Origin: Desulfovibrio aminophilus
GTDB lineage: Bacteria; Desulfobacterota; Desulfovibrionia; Desulfovibrionales; Desulfovibrionaceae
DNA length: 64,000 nt
Reading direction: 5' to 3'
NCBI RefSeq assembly: GCF_023660105.1
Contig: NZ_JAMHGA010000007.1
Span: 23,591 to 87,590, forward strand
Shown piece after piece: positions 35,071 through 44,156 of the stretch. Made by a program: the position numbers and the translations under genes. The notes beneath the pieces are model-generated. The model did not search any database. It had not been told where the DNA came from and was given only the letters and a program-made list of their open reading frames with translations. Position 1 is the stretch's first letter. The number at the start of each line of letters is the position of its first letter.

Positions 35071-35877
35071 ATGGAACCCAGGCAAGCGCGCGCGGCCAGA
35101 CCCGTGGCCCTGCTGACGGACTTCGGACTTTCCGACCCCTACGTGGGCCAGATGCGGGGGGTGCTGGCCCGGCTGGCCCCGGCCGCCCCGGTGCTCGACC
35201 TGACCCACGGGGTGGCCCCCTTCAACCTGCCCCAGGCCGCCTATTTCCTCGCCGCCAGCGCCCCGCACTTCCCGGAGGACACGGTCTTCACCGCCGTGGT
35301 GGACCCCGGCGTGGGCACGGACCGCCGCATCGTGGCCCTGGAGCGGCGCGGGCAGATCTTCCTGGCCCCGGACAACGGCCTGCTCGGCTTGATCCTCACC
35401 GGCCAGGAGCCGGTGCGGGCCTTCGACCTGACTCCGGACGCCCTGGCCCTGGGCCGCTCCTCGGCCACCTTCCAGGGCCGCGACCTCATGGCCCCGCTGG
35501 CGGCCCGCCTGGCCCTGGGCGAGGCCCCCTCGGTGCTCGGCCTGGCCATGGACCCCTCCGGCCTGGAGCGCGGCGCCTGGAGCTCCCCGGTCTTCGCCGA
35601 GAAGCGGGTCGCGGCCAGCGTCCTGCACGTGGACCGTTTCGGCAACTGCGCCCTGAACCTGCGCGAGAACGCCGCCGTCCCGGCCCAGGGGCTGCGGCTC
35701 CTCCTGCCCGCGCCCAAGCCCCTGCGCCGGGTGCGGACCTACGCCGACCTGGCCCAGGGCGAGATCGGCCTGCTCTCCGGCAGCCAGGGATTCCTGGAGC
35801 TGGCGCTGTACATGGGCTCGGCCGCCCGCTCCCTGGGCATCAACCCGGGCGCGGAACTCACCCTGGCCTGGGACTGA
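35071..35877 (+). CDS. SAM hydroxide adenosyltransferase (DUF62) family protein, 268 aa
   Basis: ALLTDFGLSDPYVGQMRG, VVDPGVGTDRR (77-87) and APDNGLL are the signatures of the SAM hydrolase/fluorinase fold, in which water or halide attacks C5' of SAM. Hydrolases use an Asp-Arg-His triad. Asp78 and Arg85 are present, but the expected His in TFHGRD is Gln135 (TFQGRD; bases 35473-35475). Activity may be altered. It follows the YitT-type gene by 10 bases and precedes cobS by 3 bases. Confidence 0.82.
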   Translation: MEPRQARAARPVALLTDFGLSDPYVGQMRGVLARLAPAAPVLDLTHGVAPFNLPQAAYFLAASAPHFPEDTVFTAVVDPGVGTDRRIVALERRGQIFLAPDNGLLGLILTGQEPVRAFDLTPDALALGRSSATFQGRDLMAPLAARLALGEAPSVLGLAMDPSGLERGAWSSPVFAEKRVAASVLHVDRFGNCALNLRENAAVPAQGLRLLLPAPKPLRRVRTYADLAQGEIGLLSGSQGFLELALYMGSAARSLGINPGAELTLAWD

Positions 35878-35880
35878 CGC

Positions 35881-36624
35881 ATGCACCCGGCGCGCCGGTT
35901 CCTTCTGGCCCTGTCGTTCCTCACGCGGCTCTGGCCCGCGTCCGCCGCCCCGGCCGAGCCCGAGGACATGGCCGGCTGCCTGCCGTTCCTGCCCCTGGTG
36001 GGCATCGTGCTGGGACTCGTGGTCTGCCTGCCCTTCGGCCTCGGGTTGTTCGCGGGCAAGCCCTGGATCCAGGCTTGGCTGGCCGCGGGCCTCTCTCTCC
36101 TGTTGACCCGGGGCCTGCACCTGGACGGGCTGGCCGACGTGTCCGACGCGGTCACGACCCACATGGACCGGGAGCGTTTCTGGCGGGTGGTCAAGGACAG
36201 CCGCAGCGGGGCCTTCGGGGTCATGGCCCTGGTCCTGGCCCTGGTGGGGCAGGTGGTGCTGCTGGAGGCCCTGTTCGCCGCCGGGCGGCCCCTGGCGGCG
36301 GCCTGGGTCTTCTGCGCCGGGCGCTGCGCGGCCGTGGGCCTGGCCTACGCCGTCAAGGACCTGGCCCGGCCGGGCCTGGGCTCCCTGTTCATGGCCGGGG
36401 CCACGTTGGAGAACTGCCTGGCCGCCGTGGCCGTCACCGTGGCCGCCGGACTGATCCTGGCCCCCACCTGGGGGCTGCTCGCGGCCGTGGTCCTGCCGCC
36501 CCTGAGCGTCTATCCCCTGTATCGCCTGGCGCGGCTGGTGGACGGGGCCAACGGCGACTTTCTCGGCGCGGCCGTCGTGGTCGGCGAACTTGCCGCCGGG
36601 CTGGGCCTGGTCCTGGCGCTGTGA
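35881..36624 (+). CDS. cobS: adenosylcobinamide-GDP ribazoletransferase (cobalamin synthase), 247 aa
   Basis: This integral membrane enzyme joins adenosylcobinamide-GDP with alpha-ribazole in the last stage of cobalamin assembly. HLDGLADVSDA (80-90 region) holds the Asp residues of the active site, and DGANGDFLGA near residue 220 is the second signature. Several hydrophobic helices fit the family. Its usual partners cobT, cobU and cobC are not in the window. Co-transcribed with the SAM hydrolase relative. Confidence 0.93.
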   Translation: MHPARRFLLALSFLTRLWPASAAPAEPEDMAGCLPFLPLVGIVLGLVVCLPFGLGLFAGKPWIQAWLAAGLSLLLTRGLHLDGLADVSDAVTTHMDRERFWRVVKDSRSGAFGVMALVLALVGQVVLLEALFAAGRPLAAAWVFCAGRCAAVGLAYAVKDLARPGLGSLFMAGATLENCLAAVAVTVAAGLILAPTWGLLAAVVLPPLSVYPLYRLARLVDGANGDFLGAAVVVGELAAGLGLVLAL

Positions 36625-36642
36625 TTTTCGTCCTCCGGGCTG

Positions 36643-36671
36643 TTGACATTCCCTCCCCAAAGAACTATTTG
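36643..36671 (+). promoter_or_regulatory. sigma-70-like promoter for the 82-aa membrane protein
   Basis: A perfect TTGACA (36643-36648) is followed after 17 bases by TATTTG (36666-36671). It lies just after the cobS stop and about 55 bases before the next ATG. Confidence 0.55.
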
Positions 36672-36724
36672 CCCTTCCCCGCACCGGGGAAGAGTGTTTC
36701 ATTTCCATTTCGGAGGATGATTCG

Positions 36725-36973
36725 ATGAACGCCGTCGCCACCGCGCGCAGCCTGATTTTCCGCCGCAGCAACCTGAACCACGGGCTGCACGCCGCCCTGA
36801 CCCTTTTGAGCCTCGGCCTCTGGCTGCCCATCTGGGTCGCCATGTGCCTGTCCCACGAGGGCTGGAAGAGCGGGCACAACTGGACCCTGGCCGGGAAGAC
36901 CTGCGTGGGCCTGTCGCGCATCGAGCGCCTCCAGCTGGAGCCCGAGCAGCTCCGGCGCATGGCCCACCGCTAG
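36725..36973 (+). CDS. small membrane protein, 82 aa
   Basis: The protein has one strongly hydrophobic stretch, ALTLLSLGLWLPIWVAMCLS (residues 24-43), of the LTxGLWLPVW type common in small bacterial membrane proteins. The rest is soluble and carries no motif. CGGAGG lies about 8 bases before the ATG. Its own promoter and a strong terminator show that it is an independent transcription unit. Function unknown. Confidence 0.7.
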   Translation: MNAVATARSLIFRRSNLNHGLHAALTLLSLGLWLPIWVAMCLSHEGWKSGHNWTLAGKTCVGLSRIERLQLEPEQLRRMAHR

Positions 36974-36990
36974 TTTCGCCCTTGGGCGAA

Positions 36991-37034
36991 AAAAAGCCGG
37001 GGAGAAGCCGCATGGCTTCTCCCCGGCTTTTTTT
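36991..37034. terminator. bidirectional intrinsic terminator
   Basis: AGCCGGGGAGAAGCC (36995-37009) and GGCTTCTCCCCGGCT (37014-37028) form a perfect 15-bp stem with a GCAT loop, flanked by A and T runs on the two sides. It can terminate both the 82-aa gene and the convergent diguanylate cyclase gene. Confidence 0.93.
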
Positions 37035-37045
37035 GTCCGGTTCCG

Positions 37046-38521
37046 CTATTCGCCCACGGTGCGGGCGCGGGTCTTGCCGCCCGAGACCACGACCATGTTG
37101 CGGCCGTTGTTCTTGGCGGTGTAGAGGGCCTGGTCGGCCTGGAGCAGCAGCTCCTTTTCCTTCTGCAGGCTGCCCACGCCCAGGGATGCCACCCCGATGC
37201 TCGCCGTGACCTGGAAGGACCCGGCCTCGGCCTCGAACTCCGACTCCTGGATGCGGGCGCGGATGCGCTCGGCCAGCTTGCGGGCGTCCTTCTGCGGGGT
37301 GTGCGGCAGGAGCACGGCGAATTCCTCGCCGCCGTAGCGGGCCGCGAAGTCCGTGGAGCGCAGGCTGTCCTGGAGGATCGCGCCGATGCGGCGCAGGACC
37401 TCGTCCCCGGCCAGGTGGCCGTGGGTGTCGTTGACCTTCTTGAAGTGGTCCACGTCGAGCATGAGCAGCGACAGGGGCAGGCGATAGCGCTGGTGGCGCT
37501 TGAGCTCCTGCACGAGCCGCTCGTCCAGGCTGCGGCGGTTGTGGATGCGGGTCAGGCCGTCGTGGTCCGCGCGCAGCTTGATCTCGCGGAAGGCCAGGGC
37601 GTTGCGCAGGGCCAGGCCGAGGTGGTTCACGGCCGCGTGCAGGGTCTGGATCTGGTCCTTGCCCAGGCTCACGGGCTGGTCGCTCTGCAGGGCGAGGCAG
37701 CCGTAATACTGGTTGCCCGCCTTGAGCGGCAGGGCCACCACCCGGCCCTGGGCCGGGGGCTCGGAGGACGCGTTCTCGGGACCGCAGACGTGCTGCACGG
37801 TGTAGGAGTGCACCTTGCCGCCCATGCGCGCGGCGCTCTCGAGCATGAATTCGGCCCAGGCCGCCTCGGCCGGGCCCTCCATGCGGCAGGAGAGGAAGAT
37901 TTCAGCCGAGACCTTGTCGGTTTCGGCGTCGCGCTGCCAGAACACGGCGTTCAGCAGCCGCACCGGCAGGAGCATGCGGAAGTCCCTGCGGGCCGAGAGG
38001 AGCAGGGCGGAGGGCTCCAGCGTCTCGGTGGCGCTGGTCAGGACCTTGTTCAGGAACAGGAGCTGGTCGGTCTTGCGGGCCAGCAGTTCGCGCTCCAGGA
38101 AGATTTCCTCGGTCATGCGGTAGATGTCGGAGTAGAGGCTCGTGACCTCCTTTGCCCGGAACAGCGCGTCCTGGACCTTGGTGCGGGTGAGCGGGCTGCG
38201 CACCACGGTGAGGAAGCCTTCCTCCAGGACGGCCTCCATCTCCACCGGGGTCTCCGACTCCTCCTGGATGAGGATGCGCTGGGTGTCCTCCAGGCCCCGG
38301 AATCCCTCCCGGCTTTGCTCCGGGATGCTGTTCCAGACGCGCCAGGGAATCCAGGCCGCGGAAGGCGTTTCCGCTTCCTTCATGGTTCCGGCGCGGGGCA
38401 GGGCCTTGGGGGTGAAATTGCGCAGGAAAAAGCCCGGCCCCGTGGCTTCCTGGATCTGGGCGCGCTCGGTTTCGTTGAGCCCGAAGCCCCACATGAGTTC
38501 CGGCCTCTTGCCTCGCTTCAT
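37046..38521 (-). CDS. diguanylate cyclase with GAF-like sensor region, 491 aa
   Basis: The C-terminal GGDEF domain has the active signature GGEEF, preceded by RSTD five residues upstream, the inhibitory I-site that binds c-di-GMP. It should synthesise c-di-GMP. The middle region (about residues 150-320) looks like a GAF domain, and the N-terminus (1-130) is not assigned but resembles a degenerate receiver. AAGGAGACC before the ATG at 38521 supports this start. It is monocistronic. Confidence 0.9.
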   Translation of the reverse strand: MKRGKRPELMWGFGLNETERAQIQEATGPGFFLRNFTPKALPRAGTMKEAETPSAAWIPWRVWNSIPEQSREGFRGLEDTQRILIQEESETPVEMEAVLEEGFLTVVRSPLTRTKVQDALFRAKEVTSLYSDIYRMTEEIFLERELLARKTDQLLFLNKVLTSATETLEPSALLLSARRDFRMLLPVRLLNAVFWQRDAETDKVSAEIFLSCRMEGPAEAAWAEFMLESAARMGGKVHSYTVQHVCGPENASSEPPAQGRVVALPLKAGNQYYGCLALQSDQPVSLGKDQIQTLHAAVNHLGLALRNALAFREIKLRADHDGLTRIHNRRSLDERLVQELKRHQRYRLPLSLLMLDVDHFKKVNDTHGHLAGDEVLRRIGAILQDSLRSTDFAARYGGEEFAVLLPHTPQKDARKLAERIRARIQESEFEAEAGSFQVTASIGVASLGVGSLQKEKELLLQADQALYTAKNNGRNMVVVSGGKTRARTVGE

Positions 38522-38714
38522 GACTGGTCTCCTTGCGGAAAAAGCTGCCGCTCCGGTTCCGCGAAGTGATTTATGCAAGAAGAAAGCCAGCCAAAAAACT
38601 TCCCGTCATCCTTGGATTTCACGTCGCGTCCCTGCCCGCGGCGTCGGAAATTTGAACCGTTCTCAACGGGCGAAACCCTTTGACAAAGCCCTTCAAGTAG
38701 GATTTGAACCGGGC

Positions 38715-40364
38715 ATGAAAACCAAACGCATCTGGGGCACGCTCGACCCCTTCCTGGAGCCCGGGCCGGTCCTCGGCCGCCGGGTGGCCAACGCCCAGTT
38801 CCTGCGCTTCCTCCTGGAGGCCGACCCCTACGACGAATACCATTTCTTCCTGGCCGACCAGGGCCTGCGCGAGGGCCTGGCGGCCCAACTGGAGCGGCTC
38901 TTTCCGGCCCTCTGGGGCGCGGGGAGGCTGGTGCTCTCCGACCGCCGCCGCCTGCCCGGGGCCCTGGCCTCCACGGACTTCCACTGCTTCCACCAATCCG
39001 ACTGCATCGTGCACCAGCCGAGCCTGGCCCGGGTGCGCAACGCGGCCTCGCGCCGGATATTCCCCATCACCGGCACGACCCATTCCCTGTCCTACGCCGA
39101 CTATCCGATGCGCTTCCTGGGCCACCTCTGGCCCGGAACCACGGCCCGGGACTGCATCGTCTGCACCTCGCGCTGCGGCCTGGAGGCCGTGGAGCGCCAG
39201 TTCGCGGGCCTACGCCGGGGCCTGGGCCTGGACAGGGAGCGCTTTCCGGCCCCGCGCCTGGAGCGCATCCCCCTGGGCCTGGACCCGGACGAGTTCGTCG
39301 AGCCCTCGCGCCAGGGTCGGGAGCAGGCCCGGCTGGAGCTGGGGCTGCCCCAGGGCGCGGTGCTGACCCTGGTCTTCGGGCGCATCGCGCACTACTCCAA
39401 GATGGACCTTCTGCCCCTGCTGCGGGCCTTCCAGCGCCTCTTCGGCCAGGGCGCGGACCGCAACGGCATGGGGCTGGTCCTGGCGGGCTGGGTGGACGAG
39501 GGCGACGACTTCCCCCAGACCCTGCGCCGCCTGGCCGCCAACATCGGCCTGTCCCTGCACCTCTTCGAGCGGCCCGATGTCGGGCGCAAGGCCCTGCTCT
39601 ACGAGGCCTGCGACATCTTCGCCTCCATCGCGGACAACCCCCAGGAGACCTTCGGCCTGACCATCCTGGAGGCCTCGGCCGCCGGACTGCCGGTGGTGGC
39701 CTCGGACTACGACGGCTACAAGGACCTCGTGGAGCACGGGACCACGGGCTGGCTCGTGCCCACCACCGGGCCGGCCGCCACGCCCGAGGCCGACCTCCTG
39801 GCCCCGCTCCTGCCGGACAACCAGTACCACCTGCTCCTGTCCCAGGGCCTGGCCGTGGACACGGCGGCCCTGGCCGGGGCCCTCGGCGGGCTCGCGGCCC
39901 AGCCTCGCCTGCGCCTGGACATGGGACGGGCCGGGCGGAAGCGGGCCCTGGAACAGTTCTCCTGGGCCGAGGTGATCCGCCGCCACGTGGCCCTCTGGGA
40001 CGAACTGAACGCCCTGCCCGTGGACGAGGAGCGGGCCCGCGCCGCGCGCCACCCCCTGCACCCGGAGTTCGGCGGGCTGTTCGGGCACTACCCCACGCGC
40101 ACCCTGGAGCCCGGCATGCTCCTCGCCGCCGGGCGCACGGGCCAGGCCTTCTATCGGGGCCAGGATTTCCCCCTGATCTACGCCGGGCTGGAGGGCCTCG
40201 TGGAGGAGGGCGCGCTGAAGACCCTCGTGTTCCTGGCCCGCAAACCCACGCCCGCCGGGGAGCTGGAGCGCCGCCTGGGCGAGAGCGCCGGTCTTTCGCC
40301 GGACCGGGCCCGCTACCTTCTGGTCTGGGCCCTGAAGCACGACCTGCTGGAATCCGCCGCATGA
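38715..40364 (+). CDS. GT4-type glycosyltransferase, 549 aa
   Basis: The donor-binding half has FGRIAHYSKMDLLPLL, SIADNPQETFGLTILEASAAGLPVV and DYDGYKDLV; the Glu pair in ETFGLTILEA is typical of GT4. The C-terminal ~110 residues beyond the core form an extra helical domain. The ATG at 38715 is the only one giving a clean N-terminus. It overlaps the next glycosyltransferase (ATGA). This second, smaller glycan unit lies away from the main locus. Note a TTGACA at 38680 without a good -10 (see rejected list). Confidence 0.85.
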   Translation: MKTKRIWGTLDPFLEPGPVLGRRVANAQFLRFLLEADPYDEYHFFLADQGLREGLAAQLERLFPALWGAGRLVLSDRRRLPGALASTDFHCFHQSDCIVHQPSLARVRNAASRRIFPITGTTHSLSYADYPMRFLGHLWPGTTARDCIVCTSRCGLEAVERQFAGLRRGLGLDRERFPAPRLERIPLGLDPDEFVEPSRQGREQARLELGLPQGAVLTLVFGRIAHYSKMDLLPLLRAFQRLFGQGADRNGMGLVLAGWVDEGDDFPQTLRRLAANIGLSLHLFERPDVGRKALLYEACDIFASIADNPQETFGLTILEASAAGLPVVASDYDGYKDLVEHGTTGWLVPTTGPAATPEADLLAPLLPDNQYHLLLSQGLAVDTAALAGALGGLAAQPRLRLDMGRAGRKRALEQFSWAEVIRRHVALWDELNALPVDEERARAARHPLHPEFGGLFGHYPTRTLEPGMLLAAGRTGQAFYRGQDFPLIYAGLEGLVEEGALKTLVFLARKPTPAGELERRLGESAGLSPDRARYLLVWALKHDLLESAA

Positions 40365-41461
40365 CCACGGGCCGCGCCGTCCGCCAGCATACCGCCCTGC
40401 AGCGGCGCGGAGGCGCGGCGGGCGTGGCCCACATGCTGCACGAACGCCTGCCCGGCCTGGGCCTGCCCTCGTCCCTGAGCTTCGAGACCGCCGAGGAGCT
40501 CGGGGCCGAGGCCACGCCCGGGCCCCAGGCGGGCCTGGGCCTGCCGCCCGGAACCCTGCTCCTGCTCCATTCCAGCGTGGACTGGCCCGCGCTCCTGGCG
40601 GCCCTGCCCGGGGACCGGCCCCTGGCCCTGACCCTGCACGACGCGGGCCCGCTCACCGGCGGCTGCGCCTATCCCCTGGACTGCCCCGGCGCTGTGGCGG
40701 GCTGCGCCGAGCCCTGCCCGCGCGGCTTCGCCAAGGCCCCAGAGCGGCAAGAAATCCAACTCGGCCATCTGCGCCGCCTGCGGCCCGCGCTCATCGCGCC
40801 CTCGGCCTGGCTGGCCGGACTGGCCCGGGCCGTCCTGCCGGACCTGCACACGCAGGTGATTCCCAACGGCGTGCCCTGGCCCCCGGAGCCGGGCTCCAAA
40901 AGGGAGGCCCGGCGGGCCCTGGGCATCGCGCCCCAGGCCCGGGTGGTGGTCTTCGCGGCCCACGGCGGCACGGGCGCGGCCTACAAGTCCGGCCCGCGCT
41001 GGCCGGAGTACTGGCGGGAGCTCAAGCGCCGGGTTCCGGCGGCCCTGGGCTTCGCCGTGGGCGGGACCGAGACCCGCCGCGAGGGCGACCTTTCGCTCTG
41101 GCCCTATCTGGACCGCCCGCGCCTGGACCTCCTGCTCACGGCCGCCGACCTGCTCTTCTACCCGACCCTGGCCGACAACCATCCGCTCATCGTGCTGGAG
41201 GCCATGAGCCGGGCCACGCCCTGCGCGGCCTTCGCCGTGGGCGGCCTGCCGGAGCAGATCCGCGACGGCGAGACCGGGCTGCTCGTCCCGCCGGGCGAGG
41301 ACGCGGCCCTGCTGGAGCGCGCGGCGGATCTCCTGGCCCACCCCTCGCGGACCCGCGATTTGGGCTTGGCGGCCTTCATTCAGGGCGCGCGGCGTTTCGA
41401 CGCCGGGCGCATGGCCCGGGACTACGCCCGCCTGCTGGACGCCCCGGCCGCCTCCCGCTAG
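40361..41461 (+). CDS. GT4-type glycosyltransferase, 366 aa
   Basis: It resembles the protein at 6105: an internal Cys-rich stretch (GGCAYPLDCPGAVAGC, about residues 100-115) is followed by PSAWLAGLARAVLP. The C-terminal donor site is DNHPLIVLEAMSRATP with VGGLPEQIRDG. It should be the acceptor-side partner of the upstream glycosyltransferase, being coupled by an ATGA overlap. The N-terminal acceptor domain is short for GT4. Confidence 0.83.
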   Translation: MTTGRAVRQHTALQRRGGAAGVAHMLHERLPGLGLPSSLSFETAEELGAEATPGPQAGLGLPPGTLLLLHSSVDWPALLAALPGDRPLALTLHDAGPLTGGCAYPLDCPGAVAGCAEPCPRGFAKAPERQEIQLGHLRRLRPALIAPSAWLAGLARAVLPDLHTQVIPNGVPWPPEPGSKREARRALGIAPQARVVVFAAHGGTGAAYKSGPRWPEYWRELKRRVPAALGFAVGGTETRREGDLSLWPYLDRPRLDLLLTAADLLFYPTLADNHPLIVLEAMSRATPCAAFAVGGLPEQIRDGETGLLVPPGEDAALLERAADLLAHPSRTRDLGLAAFIQGARRFDAGRMARDYARLLDAPAASR

Positions 41462-41470
41462 TCTGGGCGC

Positions 41471-43003
41471 ATGCGTCCGACACTCTTCACCAACGCCGTC
41501 TTCATCACTTTGGAGGGCGACGCCCGCCACGGCTGCATGGCCGTGGAGGACGGCCGGATCACGGCCTTGGGCGCGCCGGAGGAGCTGGCCCCCCTGAAGG
41601 ACCGGGGCTTCGTCCCCGTGGACCTGGGCGGCGGCTTCGCCCTGCCGGGCTTTCACGACTGCCATTCGCATATGATCCTTACCGGGATCATGGCCCTGGG
41701 CCTGGACCTTTCGGCCGCCCGAAGCCTGGAGGAGGTGCGCGACCGCGTGCGCGACGCGGCCCGGGCCCTGTCCCCCGGGGAATTCGTGCGCGGCTTTCTT
41801 CTGGAGGACCTCAACCTGCGCGACGGCCGCCCGCCGCTGCGGGCCGACCTGGACGCGGCCGCCCCGCGCAACCCCGTGCTCATCATCCATCCCACCTGCC
41901 ACCGGGCCTTCCTGAACACGGCGGCGGTCGCGGCCCTGGGCCTGCCGCCGGACCTGCCGGGCCTGGACCTGGAGAACGGCGCGCCCACGGGCGTGGTCCG
42001 TGATCCCGGGGTGCTGACCCACGTGTTTCCGGCCATGATGCGCTCCATGAGCCGCGCCCACCTGGACGCGGCCTGCGCCGAGGCCGGGCGCCGGGCCCTG
42101 GCCGCCGGGCTCACCTCGGTGCAGAGCATGGAGGGCGGCGAGCTGACCCCGGGCTGCGCGCCCGTGCTCCTGGAGAACGCGGCCCGGCTGCCCCTGCGCG
42201 TGACCTGCTGGAACCAGGGCATGGACTTCAGCGAGACCGTGGCCCTGGGCCTGCCGCGCATCGGCGGCTGCATCTGCGCCGACGGCGAACTGGACGCCCG
42301 CACGGCCGCGCTCTTCGAACCCTATTCCGACGACCCCGACAACCGGGGCGCGCTGCTCTATGCTGACGAGCACATGGAGGGCTTCGTGCGCGAGGCCCAT
42401 GGCCGGGGCCTGCAGATCGCCGTGCACTGCGAGTCCGAGCGCGCCATCGAGCAGGTCCTCGCGGCCCTGGAAAAGGCCCTGGCCGACGAGCCCCGGGCCG
42501 ACCACCGCCACCGCATCGAGCATTTCGAACTGCCCGCCTGGGGCCAGATCGAGCGCATGGCACGGGCCGGGGTCACGGCCTCCATGCAGCCCGCCTTCCT
42601 GCCGGAGTTCCTGGAGGACGGCCGCCTGGAGCACAGCCTGGGGCTCTTCGGGCCGGAGCGGGTCCGGCGGCTGCATCCCTACCGGGCCATCCTGGACGCC
42701 GGGGTGCGGGTCTGCGGCGGCTCGGACAGCCCGGTGACGGGCTACAACCCGCTTTTCGGCATCCGCGCGGCGGCGGCCCACGGCTTCCCGGAGCAGTCCG
42801 CGAGCCTGCGCGAGGCCGTGGAGATGTTCACGGTCCAGGCCGCCCGGAGCGTGTTCCGGGAGAACGACCTAGGAACCCTGGCCGCGGGCAGGCTGGCGGA
42901 TTTCGTGGTCCTGGACCGTGACATCCTGGCCGTCAGGCCGGAGGAGGTCCCGGGGATCAACGTGCGAAAGGTCTTCGTGGGCGGGGAGGAGCGCGGCGGG
43001 TGA
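41471..43003 (+). CDS. YtcJ-like amidohydrolase, 510 aa
   Basis: GFHDCHSHMILTG gives the first metal ligands (H-x-H). RHRIEHFELP and VCGGSDSPVTGYNPL provide the later His and Asp. These features and length match amidohydrolase family 3 (YtcJ-like) enzymes, whose natural substrates are mostly unknown. It begins 9 bases after the glycosyltransferase stop and ends at a strong terminator. Confidence 0.85.
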   Translation: MRPTLFTNAVFITLEGDARHGCMAVEDGRITALGAPEELAPLKDRGFVPVDLGGGFALPGFHDCHSHMILTGIMALGLDLSAARSLEEVRDRVRDAARALSPGEFVRGFLLEDLNLRDGRPPLRADLDAAAPRNPVLIIHPTCHRAFLNTAAVAALGLPPDLPGLDLENGAPTGVVRDPGVLTHVFPAMMRSMSRAHLDAACAEAGRRALAAGLTSVQSMEGGELTPGCAPVLLENAARLPLRVTCWNQGMDFSETVALGLPRIGGCICADGELDARTAALFEPYSDDPDNRGALLYADEHMEGFVREAHGRGLQIAVHCESERAIEQVLAALEKALADEPRADHRHRIEHFELPAWGQIERMARAGVTASMQPAFLPEFLEDGRLEHSLGLFGPERVRRLHPYRAILDAGVRVCGGSDSPVTGYNPLFGIRAAAAHGFPEQSASLREAVEMFTVQAARSVFRENDLGTLAAGRLADFVVLDRDILAVRPEEVPGINVRKVFVGGEERGG

Positions 43004-43031
43004 GGCCGGTCCGCGCGCAACCGGAACGGAG

Positions 43032-43066
43032 CGGGGGAGGCGAAACGCCTCCCCCGTTTCTTGTTT
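43032..43066 (+). terminator. intrinsic terminator after the YtcJ-like gene
   Basis: CGGGGGAGGCG and CGCCTCCCCCG form an 11-bp perfect stem with an AAA loop (43032-43056), followed by TTTCTTGTTTT. It also stands before the convergent sppA gene. Confidence 0.85.
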
Positions 43067-43067
43067 T

Positions 43068-44048
43068 CTAGTCCAGGCCCTGGCCCGAGAGCCAGAGGTA
43101 GTAGAACCCGGCCTTGGGCGGCAGGGCCCAGGGGGCCTCGATGTTCACCAGGGCGGCCTTGGCCGCCGCCGGGCCGGTGGCCAGGTTGTAGGGGTTGTCG
43201 TCGGGCTGCTCGGCGCGGCGGTAGACCACCACCTCGGCCTCCTTGGGCAGCCCGGCCATCTCCCGGGCCTGGTCCAGGGCCTCGGGCAGGTAGGCGATGC
43301 CGTCCACCAGCCCCAGGTCGAGGGCTTGGCGGGCGGTGTACACCGAGGCCCCGGCCACCTGGCGGGCGGCCACGTCCGAGAGCTTGCGGCGCTCGCGCAC
43401 CAGGGAGAGGAAGCGGTCGCCCATCTCCTGGACGATGGCCTGGAGCTGGGCCCGCTCGGCGGCGCTGTCCGCGCGGAAGGGCGAGGCCATGTCCTTGTTG
43501 GCCCCGGACTTGGAGACCTCCACGCCCACGCCGATCTTGTCCAGCAGGCCGTGGACCTTGGGCCGGTAGAAGACCGCGCCCACCGAGCCCGTGACCGTGG
43601 TGGGGTGGGCCAGGATGCGGTCGGCGGGCAGGGCCGCGTAGTAGCCGCCCGAGGCGGCCATGTCGAGGAGCGAGGCCAGGACCTTGGTCTTGGTCCGCTC
43701 CCGGTAGGCCGTGATCTCGTGGTAGAGCATGTCGCTGGCCGTGGCGCCGCCGCCGGGCGAGTCGATGGCCAGGACCACGGCCTTGATGTCCTTGTCCTTC
43801 TCGGCCAGCCGGAGCTGGCTGACCACGTCCTGGACCATGCTCGGCCGCGAGGAGAACATGCCCTCGCGGGGCTCGTCGCTGATGATCCCGCGCACGGGCA
43901 GGAGCAGGACCTTGCCCGAGGAGTCCGTGCCGTCGAGCACGTATTCCTTGAGCGGGTCGCCCCCGTCGGGGAAGAGCTTGAACTTGGGCGCGCAGGCGCA
44001 GACGAGCAGACTGGCCGCCAGGATGAGCAACAGGGGGATGCGTCGCAT
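43068..44048 (-). CDS. sppA: SppA-type signal peptide peptidase (S49 protease), 326 aa
   Basis: SppA degrades signal peptides left in the membrane. SLLDMAASGGYYAAL gives the nucleophile Ser133 and KSGANKDMASPF the general base Lys185; the 52-residue spacing equals that of Bacillus SppA (Ser147/Lys199). The N-terminus is a signal sequence ending VCAC, possibly a lipobox with Cys19. IDSPGGG (95-101 region) is a further signature. Start ATG at 44048 has GGAGG upstream. This is the short, single-domain form. Confidence 0.9.
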   Translation of the reverse strand: MRRIPLLLILAASLLVCACAPKFKLFPDGGDPLKEYVLDGTDSSGKVLLLPVRGIISDEPREGMFSSRPSMVQDVVSQLRLAEKDKDIKAVVLAIDSPGGGATASDMLYHEITAYRERTKTKVLASLLDMAASGGYYAALPADRILAHPTTVTGSVGAVFYRPKVHGLLDKIGVGVEVSKSGANKDMASPFRADSAAERAQLQAIVQEMGDRFLSLVRERRKLSDVAARQVAGASVYTARQALDLGLVDGIAYLPEALDQAREMAGLPKEAEVVVYRRAEQPDDNPYNLATGPAAAKAALVNIEAPWALPPKAGFYYLWLSGQGLD

Positions 44049-44156
44049 GGGTGCCTCCGGGGGACACCCTACACCGGCGGGCGCTTCCTCCGCAACGCCG
44101 TGGACAGCGCCGGGGCGATGCACTACAACGGCCACCGGAGAGAAAGGAGAAAAACC

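Noticed and set aside
38680..38708. TTGACA as -35 for the glycosyltransferase at 38715
   Set aside because: At 17 bases the -10 would be TTTGAA, a poor match, and would almost touch the start codon.
38702..38712. GGATTTGAACC, like the T-arm of a minus-strand tRNA
   Set aside because: The flanks do not form a T stem, and no anticodon or acceptor stem is present. A related ATTTGAACCG also occurs at 38649.
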